A program made the translations under genes and the position numbers. From Dyella sp. OK004 (GTDB lineage Bacteria > Pseudomonadota > Gammaproteobacteria > Xanthomonadales > Rhodanobacteraceae): a DNA stretch of 64,000 bases. Shown here in pieces: positions 26,766 to 34,345 of the stretch. The first letter of the stretch is position 1. Each line of letters starts with the position of its first letter. The stretch lies in NCBI RefSeq assembly GCF_900114495.1, contig NZ_FOZI01000003.1, positions 558,001 to 622,000 on the forward strand, in the 5' to 3' direction. Below the pieces are notes generated by a model. That model was not told the origin of the DNA, searched no databases, and saw only the letters and a list, made by a program, of their open reading frames with translations.

Positions 26766-28015
26766 GCGCCGCTCCCGTCCCATTGCGGACTTTCCAGATG
26801 GCTCAGGCCATAAGTGTCCACCAGCGTTCCCACTGGCAATTCCATGGCATCGCGCGGTATGCCGATCCAGGCATTCGCTTCTGCCAGCGGCCGGATGCGG
26901 TACGACTCCTGCCCCGTCAGCGCGGTGGCGGCCAACTGCCCTTGGGCGCTCACTTCGATGCGCGACTTCAGATAGAAATGCAGGCGCGGTTTCTTGGTAA
27001 AGGCCGCAGCCAGGGGCACCTGCCACGGCCGTTCGCGCGGCAGGCCCAACATGGCTCGCAACGCCGGCTCGACAAAGAAGCGCAGCCCCACCGCCACCGC
27101 AATGGGATTGCCGGGCAGACCAAAGAACAGCGTGCCATCCGGCAAGCGCGCAAACAGCAACGGTTTGCCGGGGCGGATCGCTATCTTGTGGAACAGCACT
27201 TCCGCGCCCAGTCGCTGCAAGGCCGCTGGTACAAAATCGTAGCGACCCATGGATACCGCGCCGGTGGAGATCACGACGCGCGCACCTGCGGCGCGGGTCC
27301 GTTCGACCGCGGCAAGGAACGCATCCACGTCGTCGCTCACCGTTTCGGCGTGCACCAGCTCCGCGCCGGCACGCGGTATCCGCGCAGCCAGGAAGGGTCC
27401 GTTGGAATTGCGGATCTGCCCCGACGCCAACGGTGTGTCAGGGTCGTCCACTAGTTCGCGGCCGGTGCATAGCACCGCCACGCGCGGCCGGCTGGCCACA
27501 CTGACACTGGCCACGCCCAATGCCGCCAACAGCATGAGGTGCTGCGGTGCCAGCAAGCTGCCTGCGGTCAGCACCGTCTCGCCCGCGGCCACGTCGGAGC
27601 CGGCGAAGCGCACGTTCTGTCCCGCCGCTACTTCGGCCAGCAGGCGCATACGCAATGGCGCCTCCAGTCGTTCGGCCTGCTCCACCGGAATCACGCGATC
27701 CAGCCCGTCGGGCATGCGCGCGCCGGTCATGATTTCCCACGCGCCGCGCGTACCGTTGCGCGCGCCATCACCTGCCGCCTGCTCGCCTTCGATCGGCCAT
27801 TCGCTGTCGGTCGGCAGGGGCTCGGCACCGCCACTGAGCGCGTAACCGTCCATCGCCGAATTATCGAACGGCGGCAACGCACTCGCACTCAGCACGGGGT
27901 GCGCAAGCAGGCGACCCAGCGCGGCGGTGCTATGGCAGCTCTCGCGCTGCCCTTGGCTGCAAGCATCGAGAATAATGCGCTGCGCACCGGCCGGATCCAG
28001 CAGATCGTGATTCAT
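26762..28015 (-). CDS. moeA: Molybdopterin molybdenumtransferase
   Basis: MoeA inserts molybdate into adenylylated molybdopterin. The 417-aa protein has PPFDNSAMDGYAL near residue 50, TGARMPDGLDRVIPVE, VLCTGRELVD, SNGPFLAARI, VVISTGAVSMGRYDFV and LFFGLPGNPIAVAV, all conserved in MoeA domains I-III. ATG 28015 overlaps the moaCB stop as ATGA. The frame is open upstream to 28291, but that part lies inside moaCB. Confidence 0.95.
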   Translation of the reverse strand: MNHDLLDPAGAQRIILDACSQGQRESCHSTAALGRLLAHPVLSASALPPFDNSAMDGYALSGGAEPLPTDSEWPIEGEQAAGDGARNGTRGAWEIMTGARMPDGLDRVIPVEQAERLEAPLRMRLLAEVAAGQNVRFAGSDVAAGETVLTAGSLLAPQHLMLLAALGVASVSVASRPRVAVLCTGRELVDDPDTPLASGQIRNSNGPFLAARIPRAGAELVHAETVSDDVDAFLAAVERTRAAGARVVISTGAVSMGRYDFVPAALQRLGAEVLFHKIAIRPGKPLLFARLPDGTLFFGLPGNPIAVAVGLRFFVEPALRAMLGLPRERPWQVPLAAAFTKKPRLHFYLKSRIEVSAQGQLAATALTGQESYRIRPLAEANAWIGIPRDAMELPVGTLVDTYGLSHLESPQWDGSGA

Positions 28016-29010
28016 GCGTGACCTCCGCCGGCCGCCATGTTCAAGGCGTGCGCGAGGATCGGCGCGAGAATGTCCATGCCCTCGGCCACCGCCTTGGCGC
28101 TGCCAGGCAGGGCGATTACCAGCGTTCCCTCCACCAGCACGGCATCCGCGCGACTCAGCCAGGCCAGCGGGGTGTGCTGGCTGCTCTCGCTGCGGAACAG
28201 TTCGCCGATGCCGGCCACATGACGATCGGCCGCCAGCGCCAGCGCTTCGGGCGCGCGGTCGCGCGGACCGAGCCCCGTCCCACCCGTGCACAGCACCAAT
28301 TTGATATCGGCGGCAGCGAGTTCGCGCAGGCGCGCCGCCAGAGGCTCCGCATCGTCAGCACGTACTTCGGCCGGCCCCGTGTCGGCGCCCAAGGTACGCA
28401 GGCGCTCCACCAGCAACGGCCCAGAGGTGTCCTCGTAGTCGCCGCGACTGGCGCGGTCGCTTAGCGTGATCACCGCCGCGGCGACGCCTTCAAGCCGTGC
28501 CGGCGCACGCGGACGGTAGCGCTGCCGCTCGGCTTCGCTCATGCCTTCCGGATGCAGCCACAAACCCTTCTTGCCACCCTCCTTGAATAACAGCCGGATG
28601 GCGCCGAGTGACAGCGCCGGCTGCACTGGCTTGGTGAGGTCATAGAGCGTGAGCAACGCAGCACTGGCGCCTGCCAGGGCCTCCATCTCCACCCCGGTAC
28701 GGGCAAAGGTGGCGACCTCGCAGTAGACACGGATGGCCTGGCGTTCCGGCACCGGCTCGCACTGCAATTCAATGTATTCCAGCGGTAACGGGTGGCACAG
28801 CGGCATCAGTTGCGAGGCGTTTTTTGCGCCCTGCAGCCCGGCGATTTCAGCCATGGCGATGGCGTCGCCCTTGGGCAGTCGCCCTTCCACGATGGCGTCA
28901 TAGGCGCTACCGGCGTTGAGTTCGCCTACCGCCACCGCGCGGCGCGCCGTGATGCGCTTGCGCCGTACGTCGGCCATATGAAAGTTGGCGCGAGGTTCGC
29001 GCTCGGACAT
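28012..29010 (-). CDS. moaCB: Bifunctional MoaC-MoaB/Mog fusion (cPMP synthase plus molybdopterin adenylyltransferase)
   Basis: Residues 1-160 are MoaC, which finishes cPMP synthesis: FHMADVRRKRITARRAVAVG, MPLCHPLPLEYIEL and ATFARTGVEMEALAGASAAL with its DLTKP motif. Residues from about 175 onward are a MogA/MoaB-type adenylyltransferase: VITLSDRASRGDYEDTSGP, LVLCTGGTGLGPRDRAPEA, GIGELFR and ALPGSAKAVAEGM. The two are normally separate 160-190-aa proteins, so this is a true fusion joining the second and the fourth steps. It is the first gene of the ten-gene operon. The start at 29010 has GGAGG eight bases upstream. Confidence 0.94.
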   Translation of the reverse strand: MSEREPRANFHMADVRRKRITARRAVAVGELNAGSAYDAIVEGRLPKGDAIAMAEIAGLQGAKNASQLMPLCHPLPLEYIELQCEPVPERQAIRVYCEVATFARTGVEMEALAGASAALLTLYDLTKPVQPALSLGAIRLLFKEGGKKGLWLHPEGMSEAERQRYRPRAPARLEGVAAAVITLSDRASRGDYEDTSGPLLVERLRTLGADTGPAEVRADDAEPLAARLRELAAADIKLVLCTGGTGLGPRDRAPEALALAADRHVAGIGELFRSESSQHTPLAWLSRADAVLVEGTLVIALPGSAKAVAEGMDILAPILAHALNMAAGGGHA

Positions 29011-29145
29011 GAATCAGCCTCCAGTGGATGCGGGAAGGGGCATTTAATAAGTCTGTCCTCCCATCCTATCCATTTACGCTGCGATAAATGCGGCAATTCC
29101 TCCCCAGCCAGGGCATGGGGGCGCGATTGTCCTTTCTACTTCGTC

Positions 29146-29165
29146 ATCCCTGCGTAGGCAGGGAT
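29146..29165. repeat. Short REP-like palindrome
   Basis: ATCCCTGC-GTAG-GCAGGGAT is an 8-bp perfect stem with a 4-base loop, flanked by tcgtc and ccagtag. It resembles the widespread CGTCATTCCCGC...GCGGGAATCCAG dispersed repeat of proteobacteria. It lies in the 704-base gap between moaCB and the YdeP-like gene. Confidence 0.6.
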
Positions 29166-29246
29166 CCAGTAGTGGTGCGTTCGGTTTTGGCGTCTGCGTG
29201 CTCTGGCTCGCCTGCCGCGGGCTTCCGAACCGCTGCCGCGGCCCGG

Positions 29247-29650
29247 GTCACTTTCTCTTTGCTGACCCAAAGAGAAAGTAACCAAAGAGAAATGGCCTGA
29301 GAGCAGGCGATGTGCTTGTAGCTAAGCCTCTTCCAGTGTCAGGCGTCGGGCTGTCTTCTCTTCCTGCCCTTTCCTCTGGGTCTGATTAGCGTCGTGTCGG
29401 AGCAACGCGTGTTTTTCTCCTCCCCCTGCTCGCAGGGGGAGGCCGGGAGGGGGTAAGCCCTTGAGAAAACCTCTCCCGATACGCTTTCTCAAGTACTCAC
29501 CCCTCCCCAACCCTCCCCTGCCAGCAGGGGAGGGAGCGAGAGCAAACCCTACGCCTGACACTGGAAGATGCGCAGCTACAGAGCACACCGCGCTCTTTAG
29601 ACCATTTCTCTTTGGTTACTTTCTCTTTGGGTCAGCAAAGAGAAAGTGAC
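29247..29650. repeat. Large nested palindrome (about 400 bp) with perfect 49-bp ends
   Basis: Bases 29247-29295 and 29602-29650 are a perfect 49-bp inverted repeat, built on the word ctttctctttg and its complement. Inside it, cttccagtgtcaggcgt at 29330-29346 pairs perfectly with 29551-29567, and the stretches between these arms are recognisably complementary too. The centre is the C-rich element at 29417-29546. Beyond the ends, weaker pairing continues to about 29230 and 29667. The 704-base gap 29011-29714 holds no gene that I can support; short frames across the palindrome encode only its Arg/Ser-rich translation. Confidence 0.85.
29417..29546. repeat. C-rich palindromic element, second copy of the family at 736-905
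   Basis: Arms ctcctccccctgct (from about 29417) and agcaggggagggagcgag (to about 29540) surround a centre with cttgagaaaacctctcccg and ctcaagtactca. These centre words occur inverted in the 736-905 copy. The element sits inside the larger palindrome as if inserted or nested. Confidence 0.7.
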
Positions 29651-29714
29651 TCGGGCGCCGGCAGGCGTCCGAAATGCCCGCTGCATAAGCGGCCAGGTCG
29701 CGACAACGCGCCCA

Positions 29715-32021
29715 CTACGGATCTTTGGCGCCATGCGAGACACCCGCCAGGCCCTCAGCCACCACGCGCACCGGAATGGACTTGGCCGCAGGCGTGCCAC
29801 TGATCCTGTCGTAGTAGTCCAGCGGCAGCAGCGAATTGAGCTCTGGGTAGTACCCCGCAATAGCGCCGCGCGACATCGGGTAATCGAGAATCGTCAGCCC
29901 CTCCACGCGCCGCTGGATGCCATCTTCGCTGATGGTTTCGAGAGCCACCCGGGCCCCCTCCTCCAGACCACGGGCCACGCGATCCTGTTCGTTCATGAAG
30001 ATCACCATGCGGTCGTTATACACGCCACGATAGCGATCGCTGTAACTGTAGATCGTGGTGTTGAACTGGTCGTGTGAACGCACCGTCGCCAGACGCAACA
30101 TCGACGGATCGTCAATCGGAGTGTTGACCTCAAGCCCCGGCAGCGGCAGGAAATTGGCCTTGCCATTCGGGGTGGGCCAGACCAGCCGGCGCGGCGGCAC
30201 ATCGAGATGGAAACCCTTAGGGTCTTTGATCCGCTCGGAGAACTCGCTATAGATCGCGGGATACACCTCGGCAATCTTGTCGCGGATCAAGTCGTAGTTG
30301 TAGATGTAGCTTTCCCACGGCAGCTTGCTGTCCGGCAAGGTGGCGCGTGCCATGCGGCAGACAATCTCCACTTCCGGCATCACGTCTGCACTCGGCGGAT
30401 CCAGCACGCCGCGGGACGCCGACACATTGGACATGGCGTCTTCGATCGTGACGAACTGCTCGCCCGCGGAAGTGCGAATCCACTCCGAGCGGGAACTCAC
30501 CGGCAGGATCAGCGCGTCCTTGCCGTGAACCAGATGACCCCGGTTGAGCTTGGTCGCGATGCCCACGGTCAACGCGAGCTTGCGCATCGCGGCATAGGAT
30601 CGCTCGGTATCCGGAACCGCACGGACAAAGTTGCCGCCCATGCCGATGAAGACTTTGGCTGTGCCGTCCAGCATCGCCTCGATGGACTCGACGGTATGGT
30701 GGCCGTGCTCGCGCGGCGGCTCAAAGCCAAAGACATCGCGCACGCGGTCCAGGTAGGCCTGGGACGGTTTCTCGTCAATACCGACGGTGCGGTCCCCCTG
30801 CACGTTCGAATGTCCGCGGATCGGCGCGATGCCGGCACCCGGCTTGCCGAAGTTGCCGCGCAACAACAACAGGTTCGCCACTTGCTGGATCAGTCGCGAA
30901 CCCTGCTGATGTTGGGTGAGCCCCATGCCATAGCAGATCATCGTGGCGCGCGAACGGATATAGATGTCAGCGCAGCGGCGAATCTGGGCTTCCTCCAGAC
31001 CGGAGATCCGTACGATATCGTCCCACGTCTGCAACATCACTTCGTCGCGGAGCGCCTCCAGGCCCACCGTATGCTGGCGGATGAAGTCGTGATCGATGAC
31101 CTGCTCGCCCAGCGCCTCGCGCTCAAAGATCACCCGCATCATGCCTTTCAGCAGAGCAAGGTCACCGCCGATCTTGATGTGAACGAATTCGCTCGCAATA
31201 GCGGTGGAGCCGAAGGTCGCCATCTGCACGACATCCTGAGGCTCCGTGAAGCGAATCAGCGCCCGCTCCGGCATCGGATTCACCGCCACGATCGGAACGC
31301 CGCGCTTACGGGCCTCGACCAGGTGGGTCATCATGCGCGGCGAGTTAGTCCCCGTATTCTGGCCGATCACGAAGATGGCTTCGGTGTGCTCGAAGTCTTC
31401 CAGCACGACCGTACCCTTGCCCACGCCAATCGCCGGCGCCAGTCCGCGGCTGGTGGGCTCGTGGCACATGTTCGAGCAGTCCGGGAAATTGTTGGTGCCG
31501 AATTCCCGGACAAAAATTGAGTAAAGAAAGGCCGCCTCGTTGGGCGTGCGGCCCGACGTATAGAACTCCGCATGGTGCGGGCTTTCGAGCGCGCGCAGAT
31601 GGTGGCCGATCATCGCGAAGGCCTCATCCCAATCGCACGGCACGTAATGGTCCGTGGCGGCGTCGTAGCGCATGGGCTCAGTCAGGCGGCCCTGCATCTC
31701 GAGCCAATGATCCGACTGCTCCATCAGTTCGGCGACGGTGTGCTTCGCGAAGAACTCCCGAGTGATGCGGAACTTGGTCGCCTCGAACGCCAGCGCCTTT
31801 ACCCCGTTTTCGCAGAACTCCAGCTTCTTGGTGCAAGCGGCGTCCGGAAAAGCGCAGCTTGGGCACTTGAAGCCACCCGGCTGGTTCATATCGAGCAGCG
31901 CACGCGACCCTTTGGCGACCACGCTTTGTTGAAGCAGCACCTTGGCGGTCGCCGCGGCAGCGCCCCAGCCACCGGCCGGATGGTTGTAAGTCTTGTAACG
32001 AGGGGGCTTGCTGTCAGCCAT
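29715..32021 (-). CDS. FdhF/YdeP-family molybdopterin oxidoreductase, alpha subunit
   Basis: This 768-aa protein of the DMSO-reductase superfamily is cytoplasmic: it has no Tat signal. It opens with KYTNHPAG-like sequence and GGFKCPSCAFPDAACTKKLE, then FCENGVKAL, the reduced FeS-type N-terminus of the YdeP group. Later it shows FYTSGRTPNEAAFLYSIFVR, NTGTNSPRMMTHL, GKPGAGIAPIRGHSNVQGDR and GNFVRAVPDTE. No Sec or Cys analogous to FdoG is placed as the Mo ligand in an obvious way. The substrate of YdeP proteins is unsettled; E. coli YdeP is linked to acid resistance. ATG 32021 is preferred over TTG 32027. It depends on the Moco operon next door. Confidence 0.9.
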   Translation of the reverse strand: MADSKPPRYKTYNHPAGGWGAAAATAKVLLQQSVVAKGSRALLDMNQPGGFKCPSCAFPDAACTKKLEFCENGVKALAFEATKFRITREFFAKHTVAELMEQSDHWLEMQGRLTEPMRYDAATDHYVPCDWDEAFAMIGHHLRALESPHHAEFYTSGRTPNEAAFLYSIFVREFGTNNFPDCSNMCHEPTSRGLAPAIGVGKGTVVLEDFEHTEAIFVIGQNTGTNSPRMMTHLVEARKRGVPIVAVNPMPERALIRFTEPQDVVQMATFGSTAIASEFVHIKIGGDLALLKGMMRVIFEREALGEQVIDHDFIRQHTVGLEALRDEVMLQTWDDIVRISGLEEAQIRRCADIYIRSRATMICYGMGLTQHQQGSRLIQQVANLLLLRGNFGKPGAGIAPIRGHSNVQGDRTVGIDEKPSQAYLDRVRDVFGFEPPREHGHHTVESIEAMLDGTAKVFIGMGGNFVRAVPDTERSYAAMRKLALTVGIATKLNRGHLVHGKDALILPVSSRSEWIRTSAGEQFVTIEDAMSNVSASRGVLDPPSADVMPEVEIVCRMARATLPDSKLPWESYIYNYDLIRDKIAEVYPAIYSEFSERIKDPKGFHLDVPPRRLVWPTPNGKANFLPLPGLEVNTPIDDPSMLRLATVRSHDQFNTTIYSYSDRYRGVYNDRMVIFMNEQDRVARGLEEGARVALETISEDGIQRRVEGLTILDYPMSRGAIAGYYPELNSLLPLDYYDRISGTPAAKSIPVRVVAEGLAGVSHGAKDP

Positions 32022-32073
32022 AGTCAACGTGTTCCGGGAAAGAAGTGGCTTGGACCCGCATGGCCCACTGGTT

Positions 32074-32970
32074 TCAACTCAGCACATCATTATGCGGCTC
32101 CAGCAGCGGCGGAAGCTCCTTTTCGCCGAGCAACCCCAGCATCTCGCGCTCGACAATGCGCTGTATCGCATAGAGCGGCAGCGCATTCGGCTCCAGGCTA
32201 AAGGGCGCTTCAAGCTGATGGCCGAGCGCATCCAGGCCAAAGAATGTGTAGGCGACAAGAAGCACCGGAAGCAGGGTCCACCAACCCAGCGAGCCCGCGA
32301 GTGCGAAAGGAAGCGCGATGCAGAAAATCAGAGCGGTACGGTGCAGCAACAGCGAATAGGTGAATGGCACCGGGGTCGAGGCGATGCGCTCGCATCCGCC
32401 TTGAACATCGGATAGCTGGGCAAGTTGCTTTTCCAGCACCGAATAGTGGATCGCCCCGATCTTCTCCTGATGCATCAGCGTCAGGCAGTACGTGCCGACC
32501 TGATTGAGCACTTCGTTGGTGGGATTGGGGCTTTGGTCCAGGTTGTCGATGGCACACCACAGGGCGATCGCCGCCGGCTCATCATCGCCGCGAAGACGTG
32601 CGGTAAGCCCGGCGGTGAATCCGCACAGGCTGCGCAAGAGGTACTGCCTGTCTTTCTCCTCAAGCGTCGATGTCTGCCGTGCGAATGAGCGACAGGAAAT
32701 GATCAGCTCGCCCCAAAGCCGTCGCCCTTCCCACCAACGCGCGTAACACGCGTTGTTGCGGAAGCTCATGAACACCGACAGCGCGATACCGATCAGGGTG
32801 AACGGAACGGCACTGATCCGCGCAAAGATCCCCGGATGCTCGTTCGCCGCGAGAATCGCGACAACGCTGAGTAGCGCGATCGTGGCCAGGCGCCGCGCGA
32901 TCCGCGGCAGGATCGACCCGCGGATCGCAAACAGAATGTCTTTGAAAGAGGGCTGCTGGCGGACAATCAT
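32074..32970 (-). CDS. Bestrophin-family (UPF0187) anion channel-like membrane protein
   Basis: This is a 298-aa membrane protein. The N-terminus MIVRQQPSFKDILFAIRGSI with LPRIARRLATIALLS is typical of bacterial bestrophins. It also has PFTLIGIALSVFMSFRNNACYARWWEGRRLWG, the most conserved bestrophin segment, and LPFALAGSLGWWTLLPVLLVAYTFFGLDALG near the C-terminus with EAPFS. The family forms pentameric ion channels. I use ATG 32970 to match family N-termini; the longer frame begins with TTG at 32985. It lies 52 bases upstream of the YdeP-like gene on the same strand, so the two may be co-transcribed. Confidence 0.9.
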   Translation of the reverse strand: MIVRQQPSFKDILFAIRGSILPRIARRLATIALLSVVAILAANEHPGIFARISAVPFTLIGIALSVFMSFRNNACYARWWEGRRLWGELIISCRSFARQTSTLEEKDRQYLLRSLCGFTAGLTARLRGDDEPAAIALWCAIDNLDQSPNPTNEVLNQVGTYCLTLMHQEKIGAIHYSVLEKQLAQLSDVQGGCERIASTPVPFTYSLLLHRTALIFCIALPFALAGSLGWWTLLPVLLVAYTFFGLDALGHQLEAPFSLEPNALPLYAIQRIVEREMLGLLGEKELPPLLEPHNDVLS

Positions 32971-33331
32971 CTCGATGAATCTCAATACGTACTAGCAGGA
33001 ATGGTAGACCGGATCAGCTCGCTCGAGATCGCAGCGAAGGCGGTCGCGGTCGGGCCATCCGGCCTTGAACGTGCCAACAACATGTCCATGGCAAGACACG
33101 TCGCCCCCTCCGCACGTGTCGATCGCACCACCCGCGAAGGCATCTCATCTAGACGTTTGCTCACCCGCCGCACGAGCCGCGAATCGGAAGTTGTTGTTCC
33201 TCCTGATAACGCAATAACTTGCGAAAAATACTCCTTGTGAGTCATCTGCCGAACCGATAGTTTCTGCTCCGCGGTTTCGCTGGGCGAAGTCAGGGGGCTC
33301 CGCCGCAAACCGTGTAACAGGGGACAATGGA
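32971..33331. other. Intergenic region between bestrophin and adaptor genes
   Basis: This 361-base stretch separates divergent genes and should hold both promoters. A 79-codon plus frame (33001-33240) has no ribosome site and no recognisable motif, so it is left uncalled. The adaptor start at 33332 is preceded by AGGGGACA. No clear -35/-10 pair or inverted repeat stood out. Confidence 0.5.
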
Positions 33332-34210
33332 ATGACTCTTCTGCCCAGACTGGTTCTGGGATGTCTTGGCGCACGGCTGCACGCCCGAAGAATTTGCGTT
33401 CTGGCCTTGGGCGCCATCGCTTCCATCGCAAACACATACGTGTCGGCCCTGCCGGCACCGGCAGGCTATGACTGCCTGATCGAGCCCATGCAAACCGTGG
33501 AGCTGGGCGCACCCGTGGCAGGCCTGATCGATCGCGTGCTGGTCAAGCGCGGCGATCGCGTGACACACGGCCAGGTACTTGCCTCGCTCGAATCCCATGC
33601 CGAACAGGCGGCGTCCGACCTTGCCCGCTATAAGTCACAACTAGCCGGCCCGAGTCAGCTGGCGCAAAGCAAGATCGAATTCTCCCAGCGCAAGTACAAC
33701 CGGCGTCGCGATATGGCGGCGGAAAAACTCATGTCCAAACAGGACAGCGATGACGCTGAAGGTGAACTCAAGCAAGCCCAGGCCGAACTGCTGGTAGCCA
33801 AGGAAAACCGCGAGGTGGCGCACCTGGAGTACGTCCAGCAATCGAGCCAGCTCAACCTGCGCACGATTCGCAGTCCCTTCGACGGTGTCGTGGTGGACCA
33901 GATGATGTGGCCCGGCGAAATCTTCGAGCCGGGCGCCACCAAGCACGCCATCGTCAAACTCGCCCAACTCAATCCCCTGCGCATCCGCGTGGTGATGCCG
34001 ATGCGCGCGTTCGGCGAAGCGGCGGTCGGCATGACCGCCAACGTGGTTCCCGAAATACAGCCGGGCAAGCACTACACCGCGAAGGTCTCCAGCGTGGATC
34101 GCATCATCGATGCGGCCAGCGGCACCTTCGTGGTGTTCATGGATTTGCCCAACCCCGGGCTGGACGTCCCGTCGGGCGTCAAGTGCAAGGCCAGCCTGGG
34201 CAAGCAGTGA
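33332..34210 (+). CDS. HlyD/MFP-type periplasmic adaptor protein
   Basis: This is a 292-aa membrane-fusion protein. A hydrophobic leader (RRICVLALGAIASIANTYVSA) is followed by the first lipoyl half-motif VELGAPVAGLIDRVLVKRGD, a coiled-coil hairpin of about 75 residues rich in Lys/Glu/Gln (around residues 85-160), the second half-motif TIRSPFDGVVVDQMMWPGE, and a beta-barrel end. Its length is short for RND adaptors (350-400) but all core parts are there. It is not followed by a pump gene; 135 bases later begins the giant surface protein, also plus strand. A role in exporting that protein, type-I-secretion style, is an attractive inference, but no ABC or TolC-like gene lies in the window. Confidence 0.85.
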   Translation: MTLLPRLVLGCLGARLHARRICVLALGAIASIANTYVSALPAPAGYDCLIEPMQTVELGAPVAGLIDRVLVKRGDRVTHGQVLASLESHAEQAASDLARYKSQLAGPSQLAQSKIEFSQRKYNRRRDMAAEKLMSKQDSDDAEGELKQAQAELLVAKENREVAHLEYVQQSSQLNLRTIRSPFDGVVVDQMMWPGEIFEPGATKHAIVKLAQLNPLRIRVVMPMRAFGEAAVGMTANVVPEIQPGKHYTAKVSSVDRIIDAASGTFVVFMDLPNPGLDVPSGVKCKASLGKQ

Positions 34211-34233
34211 CTCGCACATAACGGATGTGACGG

Positions 34234-34251
34234 TCAGCGCCGCTGCGCTGA
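34234..34251 (+). terminator. Possible weak hairpin after the adaptor gene
   Basis: TCAGCGC-CGCT-GCGCTGA is a perfect 7-bp stem 24 bases after the adaptor stop. There is no T run after it, so it may be only a partial terminator or a folded leader for the giant gene. Confidence 0.3.
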
Positions 34252-34345
34252 TCGCTGATGGTTTCAAGGCAACGACACAAGCTCGACACCTTTCAACGCT
34301 GAGGGCCCGGCCATTGATGCGCCGAAGGCCCGCCAAGAGGGCAAC

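Noticed and set aside
29597-29860. Minus frame ending in VTFSLLTQRESNQREM across the palindrome, and its twin on the plus strand at 29088-29300
   Set aside because: The shared end is the translation of the 49-bp inverted repeat itself. It is commonly mis-annotated as a small hypothetical protein.
33001-33240. 79-codon plus frame upstream of the adaptor
   Set aside because: No ribosome-binding site, no recognisable motif and no homology that I can see. It is left as intergenic.
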